Assembly (NCBI GenBank): GCA_944325335.1
Contig: CALUZR010000011.1
Span: 1-64,000, forward strand
From: an uncultured Parabacteroides sp.
GTDB taxonomy: Bacteria > Bacteroidota > Bacteroidia > Bacteroidales > Tannerellaceae
Length of the DNA stretch: 64,000 bases
Direction of reading: 5' to 3'
The notes under the pieces were generated by a model. That model was given only the letters and a program-made list of their open reading frames with translations, did not search any database and had not been told where the DNA came from. The translations under genes were made by a program, and so were the position numbers. This document shows positions 54,580-62,938 of this stretch, one piece after another (within the stretch, counting starts at the first letter, position 1; every line of letters begins with the position of its first letter).

Positions 54580-55764
54580 TCAAAACAGCTTCCGCATATC
54601 CATCGAGAGGAAATCTTCCGCGCTAATACCTCCGTCTCCCACAATAAAAGCCGATTGCGGATGGAACAGCTTGCGGAACTTGTCCAATCCATCCGTCCGC
54701 TTCTCCGCATTGCTTTTCACCTCGATAGCAACCACCGAACCCTTCTTGCGCAGGACGAAATCCACTTCATCGTCCCGTTCGCGCCAATAGAATACATCAA
54801 AACGATGCACGAAGGCTTGGCTTACCAGATAGGCACCGATACCTGACTCAAAGATGCGCCCCCATGACTTGCGGTTCAATATCGCCTGCTCAAAGGTCAA
54901 CGGGCTATATACCATTTTCAAGGCATTGTTATATACCTGTAACTTCGGGATACTGGCACGCCTTCGAGCCATATCCACACTAAACTTCTGGAGTCCGCAA
55001 AGCAATCCACTTTCATCCAACAGGTTGATGTATCCCGCCAAGGTCACGGTGTTCCCGGCATCTTGAAGCGAACCTAACATTTTGCTCAACGAAAGCAATT
55101 CGCCCGAATAGGCCGCACCCAGTTCGAATGTCTGACGAAGCAAGGCGGGTTTGTTTATCGGTGTATCCATCAAAATATCTTTGTTGATAGTTGCCTCAAT
55201 GATGGCCGACTGGATGTATTGCCCGAAACGGTCTTCATCGCCAATCAAGGTTGCCGCGCCAGGATAGCCGCCATAAAACAGGTATTGGTCGAGCGAGAAA
55301 CCGAAACCTTCCTGCATTTCCCGATAACTCCAATGACTCATACGTATCTCTTCAAACCGCCCGGCCAAGGATTCAGACAAACCTTTCTCCAACAGCACGC
55401 GGCTGCTCCCCAAAAGCAATACCTTAATATTGCGATCGTGAAACGTATCATCATCCCACTCCTTTTTTACCACCTCGCTCCAGTTGGCAATCTTCTGTAT
55501 TTCATCAATCACAAAGATGACGCACTCCCATCCCCGGCTTTCCTTCAAGCTGCGTACAGCTGCCCAACAATCAGAAATCCAAGCACTATTGGTAGCCGGA
55601 ACATTGTCGGCAGAAAAGAACTGGTAAGGCATATCCAAATCCTGAAGCACTTGTTTGACTACAGTGGATTTTCCTATCTGGCGGGCACCCATTACCACTT
55701 GGATGAACTTCCGAGGCTCTTTCATCCTATTCGTAATCACATGATATTCTGCGCGTTTATACAT
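54580..55764 (-). CDS. AAA_14/DUF4143 family ATPase
   Basis: A 394-residue protein. The N-terminal AAA domain has Walker A VVMGARQIGKSTVVKQVL and Walker B CVIFVIDEIQKI, with the sensor region VLLLGSSRVLLEKGLSESLAGR. The C-terminal DUF4143 domain ends with DEVDFVLRKKGSVVAIEVKSN, an Asp-Glu-x-Lys arrangement like PD-(D/E)XK nucleases. The family is common in gut Bacteroidetes, often mobile or in multiple copies, and its role is unsettled (proposed links to defence or DNA transactions). It stands alone here, with no partner gene. No signal peptide. Confidence 0.85.
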   Translation of the reverse strand: MYKRAEYHVITNRMKEPRKFIQVVMGARQIGKSTVVKQVLQDLDMPYQFFSADNVPATNSAWISDCWAAVRSLKESRGWECVIFVIDEIQKIANWSEVVKKEWDDDTFHDRNIKVLLLGSSRVLLEKGLSESLAGRFEEIRMSHWSYREMQEGFGFSLDQYLFYGGYPGAATLIGDEDRFGQYIQSAIIEATINKDILMDTPINKPALLRQTFELGAAYSGELLSLSKMLGSLQDAGNTVTLAGYINLLDESGLLCGLQKFSVDMARRRASIPKLQVYNNALKMVYSPLTFEQAILNRKSWGRIFESGIGAYLVSQAFVHRFDVFYWRERDDEVDFVLRKKGSVVAIEVKSNAEKRTDGLDKFRKLFHPQSAFIVGDGGISAEDFLSMDMRKLF

Positions 55765-55954
55765 ACTATTACATTTTACTCAGTGGACTAAGTATTTTTA
55801 CTCAATGCAAAGATAATAAATAGATTCGAATCATAATCATGGATTTACATCTTATCTTGACCCGCATCTGCAATCCCCATACCCCTTAACACCACAAAGG
55901 GCGAACCCACCAGGCCCGCCCTCCATTCTTAATTCTTCATTCTTAATTCTTCAT

Positions 55955-56707
55955 TTACACCAGCGTCACTTCCGGGCACTCGATCACCTTCACCTCCTCA
56001 AGCGGCGTATCGCTGCCACTGTAATAGGTTTCGAGGGTGATGCGGTACTTGCCCTCGGCCAGGTCTTCGGGGACTTGGAACACGATGGTCTTGTCGTCGT
56101 TCATGGCGAAGAGGGTGACGGTCTCGACCACTTGGGTGGGGATCAACTCGCCATAGAACTGGACCGCGCCATTGCCTACGCCGTCCGCGCCCAACAGGTA
56201 CAGCCCTTTGCCCGAAATCTTGGCCATACCTTTGCGGGTCAGTGTCCCGTCGGTCTTGCCCGTCGTCACGTCCAGGATTTCTTCTACAATCGATTCAACC
56301 TCTTCTTCTGCCGGGTTGATTTCGATCCATTCCAACTGCTCGCTGTCGACGAGGGCACGGCTGTAGGTCCCACTCGTAATCTTCTCCCGTTCAGGGACGA
56401 ATTCGACGCGGACCGCCTTTACCTGTTTAGCGAAATCAAAATCTTCCAGATTCTTTACCCCAGTGGTCGCTAACGTGTAGCGAAAGTACCCAAGCCCCTT
56501 AATATGTACGCTCTTCCCTTGCGACATACGAGCATGAATCACGCCTGCAATATCGCCCAATACGGCCTGAACGTCCGAATTACTTACCGTGGAAATCTTT
56601 GCCAAATCCTTGGCAATCGTTTCCGTCTCAACAGGTTTTCCCTGCACTACAGCACGCGGATAATATACCTCATGCTGCTTGTTGTACGCTTTCTTGTAGA
56701 ACGGCAT
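55955..56707 (-). CDS. HU-like DNA-binding protein with C-terminal DUF4469-type domain (paralogue)
   Basis: A 250-residue cytoplasmic protein. The N-terminal HU-like domain (about 1-125) includes TETIAKDLAKISTVSNSDVQ, VLGDIAGVIHARMSQGKSVH, and IKGLGYFRYTLATTG, close to the HU GFG.F motif. A central acidic stretch (about 130-148) follows, then a DUF4469-type C-terminal domain (GLYLLGADGVGNGAVQFY). It is a diverged paralogue of the protein at 36623-37432. An array of 22-bp repeats starts 37 bp upstream of its ATG. Likely a nucleoid-associated or locus-specific DNA binder; targets unknown. Confidence 0.8.
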   Translation of the reverse strand: MPFYKKAYNKQHEVYYPRAVVQGKPVETETIAKDLAKISTVSNSDVQAVLGDIAGVIHARMSQGKSVHIKGLGYFRYTLATTGVKNLEDFDFAKQVKAVRVEFVPEREKITSGTYSRALVDSEQLEWIEINPAEEEVESIVEEILDVTTGKTDGTLTRKGMAKISGKGLYLLGADGVGNGAVQFYGELIPTQVVETVTLFAMNDDKTIVFQVPEDLAEGKYRITLETYYSGSDTPLEEVKVIECPEVTLV

Positions 56708-56744
56708 AACATTACGGTTTTTAGTTAATACTATTGTTAGTTTC

Positions 56745-56845
56745 TCGATTCAGTACTTCGAGCTTGTCAATGTACTGAATCGAGCGTGTCAATTCAGTAC
56801 TTCGAGGACGTCAATTCAGTACTTCGACATGCTCGATTCAGTACC
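56745..56845 (-). repeat. Array F: 4.6 tandem 22-bp units upstream of the HU-like gene
   Basis: Units of exactly 22 bp start at 56745, 56767, 56789, 56811 and 56833 (partial). The consensus is TCAATTCAGTACTTCGAG plus four variable bases. In the second unit the core is inverted (GTACTGAATCGAG). The core contains AGTACT and pairs of TTCGA/TCGA. It lies between two leftward genes, directly upstream of the HU-like gene. Confidence 0.88.
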
Positions 56846-56919
56846 TTTATTTATTCCCGATAAATCTATTTAGAAAACAGCCAAGCGCACGATTTGGTTC
56901 AAAGAAAATAGAATTATTT

Positions 56920-57654
56920 TTAGAACGTATAGCCCGCGCTCACCGAGACCAGGTTTTCCGCCTCCATCCAGTGTTTCGTCTCGAAGTTCCGGTCGTAATT
57001 CAAGTTGAGCGACACCTGCTTGACTTGAAGTGAAAGGCGGGTCGTGAAGCCCCACTCGAAGCGGTCGTAGTAGCTGTCGTAAGGGCTGCGCTCCAGGGTG
57101 CTCGTTTTTCCATCCTCATCACCCTTTTCATAATTGGAGAACTGGAGATCGTAAGTGCCGCCTACGCCTACCACCACATACAGGCCGGCTGCCGCCGAAA
57201 GGGCATAATCCTCGTTGATTTGCCATTTATATTTCGCCATGACGGGGAGTTGCAGGAAATCCCTACGCGTGTCGACATTTACAAACTCCACGCTTTTTAT
57301 ATCCGTTGCATCTGCCATAGACGACATAGTTCCACCGTACTCCGGGAAAGGAAAAAAAATCCAACTTTCCGTTCCGTCCGCACAATCGACCATAGCACTT
57401 GCATACGAATAAGACTCCCGCTTATAGTAATAGTAGAGTCCGGAGGTAATCGCCCAACCATTTCCCTGTTTGTTAAAGAAATAGTCCACGCCCACGCCCA
57501 GCCGAGGAGAAATCGTCGCCCGCCGGTCTTCATACCCTTCCTTCATCATCATAATACCCACTTCCGGCGTAAATTTAAACTGGGCATGAGCCGCCGGGAT
57601 TGCCCCAAACAGGGTGGACGCAGCCACCGCAGATACACACAAAAACTTATTCAT
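56920..57654 (-). CDS. Outer-membrane beta-barrel protein (PorT-like)
   Basis: A 244-residue protein with a signal peptide (MNKFLCVSAVAASTLFGAIP, cleavage after AHAQ) and barrel strands (FTPEVGIMMMKEGYEDRRA; GWAITSGLYYYYKRESYSYA; LNLNYDRNFETKHW; NLVSVSAGYTF). The C-terminal strand ends in Phe, a usual barrel signature. It fits the PorT/outer_membrane_beta-barrel group. The ATG at 57654 is chosen because the MNK start and the upstream motif (57670-57716) align with those of the gene at 54450. Function unknown. Confidence 0.75.
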   Translation of the reverse strand: MNKFLCVSAVAASTLFGAIPAAHAQFKFTPEVGIMMMKEGYEDRRATISPRLGVGVDYFFNKQGNGWAITSGLYYYYKRESYSYASAMVDCADGTESWIFFPFPEYGGTMSSMADATDIKSVEFVNVDTRRDFLQLPVMAKYKWQINEDYALSAAAGLYVVVGVGGTYDLQFSNYEKGDEDGKTSTLERSPYDSYYDRFEWGFTTRLSLQVKQVSLNLNYDRNFETKHWMEAENLVSVSAGYTF

Positions 57655-57669
57655 ATCGTTATTCATTTT

Positions 57670-57716
57670 AATGTTTCTGCTCCTAAGACACAAAAGATGG
57701 GGAAAACCCCTACTCT
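57670..57716 (-). promoter_or_regulatory. Conserved upstream motif shared by two barrel genes (copy 2)
   Basis: The reverse strand contains AGTAGGGGTTTTCC, TTTTGTGTCTTAGGAGC and AGAAACATTAAA, aligning to the block at 54467-54512 with similar distance to the start codon (15 nt). Confidence 0.6.
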
Positions 57717-57732
57717 GGGAAGCACTTTTTTC

Positions 57733-58227
57733 TTACTTAAACTTATATCCTAATGAAATACCAAAGAAGGCATCGACATCATTCGATGTGACTAAATTCT
57801 GAAAAGCATATCCACCAAGATACCATTTCCTATATTCCAGACCCACTTCGGCAGAAACGCCAAAACCATGTTGATCACCCAATTGCCCATGCGGACCTAT
57901 ATGAAAATGTAAATCCAGATCTTGAATTGGAACTTGGTAAGAAGCATAAACAGGCAGTAACAATGCACTGAACCGATGCTCTTGCCCTCCAACTGAATTA
58001 AACGAAGGAGTCACGCTAATGGAAAACCGCTCTGTCAATGGCACGGAAATCATACCTCCGATATTATATCCTCCATCTGTCCGACCTCCATAATTTTTAA
58101 GTACAGAAAAACCAGCTCTTGGCATAAACTCAACTTTCCGTTCTTGGGCGAAGGTTGAGATAGTAGCTATTCCCCAAAATACCCATAAAAAAGTTACTGA
58201 TACTAATAAATGTTTTACTTTACACAT
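57733..58227 (-). CDS. Small outer-membrane beta-barrel protein
   Basis: A 164-residue protein with a signal peptide (HLLVSVTFLWVFWGIATIST, then FAQ) and amphipathic strands (VEFMPRAGFSVLKNYGGRTD; ISVTPSFNSVGGQEHRFS; LEYRKWYLGGYAFQN; FGISLGYKFK). It resembles its neighbours at 53974 and 56920 in design, but its upstream flank lacks their shared motif and instead has GACCTTTG, a near -7 box, 36 nt before the ATG. Codon use is more AT-rich than the neighbours. Function unknown. Confidence 0.68.
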   Translation of the reverse strand: MCKVKHLLVSVTFLWVFWGIATISTFAQERKVEFMPRAGFSVLKNYGGRTDGGYNIGGMISVPLTERFSISVTPSFNSVGGQEHRFSALLLPVYASYQVPIQDLDLHFHIGPHGQLGDQHGFGVSAEVGLEYRKWYLGGYAFQNLVTSNDVDAFFGISLGYKFK

Positions 58228-58388
58228 CGTTTTTCTTGATTAAAATAATTCGATTTCCGGTTGCAAAGGTCGGGCATTTTTGGGAAACAAGGAAAGATTT
58301 TGGCCGGACAAGGCTGGACAAGCCCGTCTTGATAATCAATCGATTACAGAAATAATACTGGACATGGGAGTAGACAGCGGGCTTGCCC

Positions 58389-60419
58389 TTAACTGGACAA
58401 GCCCATTTCGGCAAGGTATTGGACCGTTCGCTTGGCCGGATCGGTCATGCCCAGCTTGGTCCGGATACGGTTGTAGGCTTTGGTCGGAGAATCAATTCCC
58501 ACCTTCATCAGGAAAGAAACCTCTTTGGGGGAGAAGCCCAACAAGGCCAAGAAGCAATATTGCTGTTCCCGTTCCGACAGGCGGGCATCTACCAAGCGGT
58601 TTATCAAATGTGGGTACAAGACATGTATCAGGTTTCGTACTTCCACCCAATCTTCAGCATTTAAATCCTGCTTATGGGACGAATCCAAGCATTCCTTTAC
58701 CCTTCGATAGACAGGCGTTTGTTCCAAGAAATAATTGATTTGCTTTTGCATTTCCTCTTTCAGCCGATCCATTTTGGCTAAAAACAGTTGGTTCTGTTCT
58801 TCGAAAGCTGCTTTCGTCTGTTCCGATTCCAGTTGTTGTGCTTTCAACTGTTGCGCCAGCATATCGACTTTTTGCAACGCCTCGCCCAGTTCTTCCTGTG
58901 ATTGCGCCTTTTGGGTTTGCGTATTAAGGAGATCCTCCTGCAAGCGTTCGGTTTTTTGCAGTTGCCGGGTGTATTTCTCCTTCCATTCAGCTATCTGCTT
59001 TTGGCTTTCCTGCTGCAGTTCTTGCAACTGCTGTTTGAAATGAGATGTATCAACTTGGGAAGTAGCCATTTGCTGCTGTTGTAAACGATTCAATTCCTCC
59101 TGCCTCCGCTTGTGTTCTTGCTCTGCCGGTGTCAATTGATTCAAATCGGCTTGTTGCTGAACCAAGAGTTGGTGCGACTGGAGTTGCAGTATTTTGTCTT
59201 TCTCCAAGATACTATTCTTCAATCGCTCTATATCCAACGCTTGCTGTTGAAGCAGGATTTTCCGTTTGTGCGCCAAACTCCGATAAACAAGAATAATCAA
59301 CAAAGCCACAATGCCTAATAGCAACGCACCAATCAATGCCAACTCAAACATTCTCCACTGCTGGGCATATTTCTTTGCCATTTGCCTTTCCTTAAACAGG
59401 GCTTCGTCCCGGTCTAAATCTACCTTTTCCAAATTCAAGACATACTTTTCCCTCGCTTTTATATAATTCTTCATGGAATCCAATGCCGTCGTAAGATTGC
59501 CTTTCTTTTCTTCCAACAGGGCATAATGATGGACTAATTCTTTATGTGTGTTAGGATTAGAAGTCGGTCTTTTCGCTTCATTCAAGAAATATTCAGCCTT
59601 TTCCAAACTATCTTCCGACAAATAAAGTCGACCCAATGCAGCGCAAGTCGGTGCACAATCATTGGGGTCAAGTGCTATTGCTTTATATAGATATTCTTTT
59701 GCCTTTGGTAAGTTTCCCATCTTGTGATAAACATTCCCTATACCATTATATATAGTAGAGATATCGGCAGAATCACCCAATTGCCAAATGACAGAATCCG
59801 CCCGATGCATATAGTCCATTGCCAAATCAAAAGAATCCAATGCGGCCAATTCCCTGCCCAAACGCCTATAAGCTAATCCTAAACTACGCTTATCAGTTGT
59901 TTGCTCAAACGATTCGACAGACCGCGTCATCCACTCAGCGGCCGAATCATAATCCGCTTGTTCATGAAACAATTCACATACAGACTGGCAAATGCGCGCA
60001 GTCAAATGCCAATCCTCCGCCTCGCGGCTTCGCGCTTCCGCAGCCAAGAATACCTCCATGGCCGGGCGATGCAGCCCCTCTTCTTGCAGCGCACGCCCCC
60101 AGTAGAAACCCATGCGGGCTTGCTCAATGGGTTCGCCATGTTGTTCCAAATAGTAAAGGGCGCGGTCGAGTTCATCCTCATAAGGCAAAGGCGTACCGAT
60201 AGAATCCGCCAGGCGGCACGCCAAGACGCAGTAGCGCGTCACCCACTTATCCGACAACAACGAGGGATATTTGACACTATCCAGCCAGGCACGCGCCTCT
60301 TCGGGAGCAGACGGCCATGCAGCTTCTGCCTGCTTCACCCATTGCTTGTACTCCGGCTTACTGGGCATACAACCCACTAAACAGATGCTTAACAGCAAAA
60401 ATATAAAACCCTGTTTCAT
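58389..60419 (-). CDS. Membrane-anchored TPR regulator with C-terminal LuxR-like HTH
   Basis: A 676-residue protein. A lipoprotein-type signal (FIFLLLSICLVGC) leads to a periplasmic tetratricopeptide region (about 20-345; e.g. IYNGIGNVYHKMGNLPKAKE). One transmembrane helix follows (about 362-385, LALIGALLLGIVALLIILVY), then a long Gln-rich coiled coil (about 390-590), then a C-terminal helix-turn-helix (SEREQQYCFLALLGFSPKEV and SPTKAYNRIRTKLGM). This is a one-component membrane sensor-regulator of Bacteroidetes. The start at 60419 is set by the -7 box at 60441. It probably regulates nearby barrel genes, an inference from context only. Confidence 0.82.
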   Translation of the reverse strand: MKQGFIFLLLSICLVGCMPSKPEYKQWVKQAEAAWPSAPEEARAWLDSVKYPSLLSDKWVTRYCVLACRLADSIGTPLPYEDELDRALYYLEQHGEPIEQARMGFYWGRALQEEGLHRPAMEVFLAAEARSREAEDWHLTARICQSVCELFHEQADYDSAAEWMTRSVESFEQTTDKRSLGLAYRRLGRELAALDSFDLAMDYMHRADSVIWQLGDSADISTIYNGIGNVYHKMGNLPKAKEYLYKAIALDPNDCAPTCAALGRLYLSEDSLEKAEYFLNEAKRPTSNPNTHKELVHHYALLEEKKGNLTTALDSMKNYIKAREKYVLNLEKVDLDRDEALFKERQMAKKYAQQWRMFELALIGALLLGIVALLIILVYRSLAHKRKILLQQQALDIERLKNSILEKDKILQLQSHQLLVQQQADLNQLTPAEQEHKRRQEELNRLQQQQMATSQVDTSHFKQQLQELQQESQKQIAEWKEKYTRQLQKTERLQEDLLNTQTQKAQSQEELGEALQKVDMLAQQLKAQQLESEQTKAAFEEQNQLFLAKMDRLKEEMQKQINYFLEQTPVYRRVKECLDSSHKQDLNAEDWVEVRNLIHVLYPHLINRLVDARLSEREQQYCFLALLGFSPKEVSFLMKVGIDSPTKAYNRIRTKLGMTDPAKRTVQYLAEMGLSS

Positions 60420-60440
60420 TCGATTCCTTTTTTGACGACG

Positions 60441-60448
60441 CAAATATA
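60441..60448 (-). promoter_or_regulatory. -7 box for the TPR regulator gene
   Basis: The reverse strand reads TATATTTG, exact TAnnTTTG, 21 nt before the ATG at 60419. It overlaps the upstream in-frame start at 60443, which is thereby excluded. Confidence 0.55.
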
Positions 60449-60450
60449 AT

Positions 60451-60493
60451 AAAAAAAGGGGCGCCCAGGCAAATGCCCAGACAACCCCTTTAA
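60451..60493 (-). terminator. Terminator of the dhaK-dhaL-lsrF-propeller operon
   Basis: On the reverse strand AAAGGGG (60491-60485) pairs with CCCCTTT (60461-60455), with an inner GGGC/GCCC stem, and a T-run follows. It lies 20 nt beyond the stop at 60513, just before the TPR regulator promoter. Confidence 0.7.
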
Positions 60494-60512
60494 GCGTATT
60501 CAGACAATTAAC

Positions 60513-61406
60513 TTATTCCACTACGGAGATAGACGAAATCATACCGAAGTTCTGATTATCGTTTACGTCCCATACGATCTTCCCGCTCTTATCGATTTCA
60601 ATAAGCTGCGGGATGTGCTTGTCGGCCACCGTGGGGTCGTGTCCCTGCCAGTTGCAGATGTACAGACCGCCGTCGACCGTCGGGAGCAGCTGCGCCACGA
60701 AGCAGAATTCCGTCCCTTCGATGTCACCCGATTTCACCGTCCGCAGGATTTCACCCGATTCGAGGTTGAACTCCACGTAGCAATGCGAATCGCCGCACGC
60801 CGCGAGGTAATTCCCGTTCGGGAGCGGGATGACGCAATAGCCATTGCCCGGGAGCTTCACCGTGCGCACCAATTCGCCCTTCGGGTTGATCTCGCGCACT
60901 TCCGCCGTCTGGAACAACGGCATCATGTAGTTGCCCTGCGCGTTCTTGTAGATTTGGCGGAACTGAGCGTGCGGGTCTTCGATGCCCGTCTCGTAGTTCA
61001 GCTCAAACAAGATATCGCCGGCTTGGTTCACTTCCAAGATACGGGTGGGATGCCCGCAGGAAGCCACCAAGTAGTTACCGTCTGGGAGCACGCGCGCCGT
61101 CTGGAACTCCGAACCTTCTGAAGCCGGGATATTCCAAAGGATGTTTCCATCCTGGTCCATCAAACGGGCCCCTTTCTTATACGAGAAAAGGATTTTCCCG
61201 TCGGGCGTCCATACGGCCGAGTTGCATTCCCAGCCTGCTTCCAAGGGATATTCCCATTGCACCTGCTTGGATGCCTTGTCGATGATCACCATCTTGTTCC
61301 AACCCGAACCCGCCAACAGCAGCTTCTCAGAAGCAGGCGACGAGCTACAAGCGGAAAAGAGGAAACCCGTGATAGCCAACGCTACCGATAAAAACAGTGT
61401 TTTCAT
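60513..61406 (-). CDS. Beta-propeller lipoprotein (PQQ-like/NHL-like repeats)
   Basis: A 297-residue predicted lipoprotein (lipobox FLFSAC, Cys20). About six blade-like repeats each carry a pattern such as GKILFSYKKGARLMDQDGNI, PDGNYLVASCGHPTRILEVN and LPNGNYLAACGDSHCYVEFN, ending with VVWDVND-like strands. The closest known shapes are PQQ-like or arylsulfotransferase-type propellers. No catalytic residues are identifiable, so it may bind a substrate or partner. It begins 2 nt after the lsrF-like stop, so it is co-translated with a cytoplasmic aldolase, an unusual pairing. Confidence 0.75.
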   Translation of the reverse strand: MKTLFLSVALAITGFLFSACSSSPASEKLLLAGSGWNKMVIIDKASKQVQWEYPLEAGWECNSAVWTPDGKILFSYKKGARLMDQDGNILWNIPASEGSEFQTARVLPDGNYLVASCGHPTRILEVNQAGDILFELNYETGIEDPHAQFRQIYKNAQGNYMMPLFQTAEVREINPKGELVRTVKLPGNGYCVIPLPNGNYLAACGDSHCYVEFNLESGEILRTVKSGDIEGTEFCFVAQLLPTVDGGLYICNWQGHDPTVADKHIPQLIEIDKSGKIVWDVNDNQNFGMISSISVVE

Positions 61407-61408
61407 CT

Positions 61409-62281
61409 TTATTTGCTCAAATCTTGATACATTTCATAACCCTGTTCCGCCGTGATGCCGTCGTGAACTACCGCATGAACCGCCTGGATCATAGCCGCAG
61501 GATGTTCGCTCTGGAATACATTGCGGCCCATATCTACACCGGCAGCCCCATCTTGGATTGCATTGTAGCAAAGCTTGAGGGCGTCCAATTCGGGCACCTT
61601 CTTGCCACCTGCAATCACGATAGGCACGGGGCAAGTAGCCGCTACGCGTTCGAAACCTTCGCAATAGTAGGTCTTCACGATGCTGGCGCCATTCTCGGCA
61701 CACATACGAGAAGCCAATGCGAAATAACGGGCATCACGCGCCATCTGCTTACCCACAGCCGTCACGCCCATGACAGGAATACCATAGCGATTGCCCAAAT
61801 CGACTGCCTTCACCAAGTTGGCTGCTGTAATGGCCTCGCGTTCTTCATCGCCCGCAGCAAACATGACCGCCATCGCCGAAGCGTTGTAGCGGATCGCGTC
61901 TTCCACATCGATCAAGACATTGCGGTTCAACTCCGTCAGGATAGACGAACCTGCGTCTGAACGCAAGCAGACCGGTTTGTTCGTAGCTGCCGGAATCGAT
62001 GACTGCAGGATTCCACGCGTACACATCAAGCAATCGGCATATTCAAGCAACGGAACGATGCTCAGGTCGATACGTTCCAAACCTGAAGTCGGTCCCATGA
62101 TAAAACCATGGTCGAACGCGAGCAACACGGCCTTTCCCGATTTCGGGTTAAAGATACGAGTCAAGCGGTCTTTCATTCCCCACGGGAGGTTCGACGCGCC
62201 TTTTACATGAAAATTGTCCGTAGCCTGAGCTTGGCCTAATCCGAAATTATTGGCTTCCCGGAAGCCTTCCATATCTGGCAT
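61409..62281 (-). CDS. LsrF-like class I aldolase/thiolase family protein
   Basis: A 290-residue DeoC/LsrF-family TIM barrel. Motifs: the start of the barrel VLLAFDHGFIMGP, CTRGILQSSIPA, the putative Schiff-base lysine in SIVKTYYCEGF, and VIAGGKKVPELD for phosphate binding. E. coli LsrF acts on the phosphorylated AI-2 breakdown product; other members are fructose-bisphosphate or deoxyribose-phosphate aldolases. Context with DhaK/DhaL suggests cleavage or acyl transfer on a small phosphorylated ketose, an inference. It starts 36 nt after dhaL, and the propeller gene follows by 2 nt. Confidence 0.85.
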   Translation of the reverse strand: MPDMEGFREANNFGLGQAQATDNFHVKGASNLPWGMKDRLTRIFNPKSGKAVLLAFDHGFIMGPTSGLERIDLSIVPLLEYADCLMCTRGILQSSIPAATNKPVCLRSDAGSSILTELNRNVLIDVEDAIRYNASAMAVMFAAGDEEREAITAANLVKAVDLGNRYGIPVMGVTAVGKQMARDARYFALASRMCAENGASIVKTYYCEGFERVAATCPVPIVIAGGKKVPELDALKLCYNAIQDGAAGVDMGRNVFQSEHPAAMIQAVHAVVHDGITAEQGYEMYQDLSK

Positions 62282-62317
62282 ATTCTTTCTATATAATTAA
62301 AAAGTTAAACAAAATAC

Positions 62318-62938
62318 TTATTTCAATGCTTCTGCAAACGAAGCGAACATGCAGCTCCAAGAAGCCGCGCCGCTATCCATATAACCAATCGAACGCTCGC
62401 CATAGTTGCGCGCACGACCGAAGTTTGCCTTCATCGGAACGGTGGCTTCTGCTCCAGCTAAAGCCGCCTTAGCTCCCGCATCCAGGATTTCCTTGATATC
62501 CGAAGAGGTGCAAGCCTTCATTGCCTCGACTGCCGGCACCAAAGCATCCATCATGGTCTTGTCGCCCACCTTGGCAGCTGTCTGTTGCTGCACGTTGGCC
62601 AAACCGCTGGCAAACATCTTCCGTACGCCATCGGCATCCAATTCGGTACCTTCTGCCGCATCACTCATACCCAAGAAAAGCGCACCCAGCAACGTACTGG
62701 TCGAACCGCTCACTTCGAGCATCACGTTCATGCCCATGTCGGTGAGCATCGACTTGAATTCCGTCCCTTGTTGAGCCGAACGAACGATGCACGACAGGGC
62801 TGTTACGATAGCCGTTCCATGGTCTCCATCCCCAATCACGGCGTCCAACTTCGAGAATTCCTCTTCCTTAGCTTTGATATTTTTCAAAGCCACGTCGAGC
62901 ATGGCTTTGAAATCTGTAATTGTGAGTTTATCCATCAT
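62318..62938 (-). CDS. dhaL: Dihydroxyacetone kinase subunit DhaL
   Basis: A 206-residue all-helical nucleotide-binding subunit. Mg/ATP-binding aspartates lie in LDAVIGDGDHGTAIV, with GSTSTLLGALFLGMSDA and GDKTMMDALVPAVEA. It donates phosphate to the substrate held by DhaK. Two starts (62938 and 62935) differ by one codon. The ATG lies directly next to the dhaK stop, so translation is coupled. No DhaM (PTS phosphodonor) gene is seen, so the donor may be ATP or a PTS gene outside the window. Confidence 0.9.
   Translation of the reverse strand: MMDKLTITDFKAMLDVALKNIKAKEEEFSKLDAVIGDGDHGTAIVTALSCIVRSAQQGTEFKSMLTDMGMNVMLEVSGSTSTLLGALFLGMSDAAEGTELDADGVRKMFASGLANVQQQTAAKVGDKTMMDALVPAVEAMKACTSSDIKEILDAGAKAALAGAEATVPMKANFGRARNYGERSIGYMDSGAASWSCMFASFAEALK

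Noticed and set aside
58228..58388. CAAGCCC/GGGCTTG inverted repeats around the 58389 gene stop considered as a further array
   Set aside because: Only three irregularly spaced copies with no constant unit length. One pair spans the stop codon and may simply form a terminator-like hairpin.
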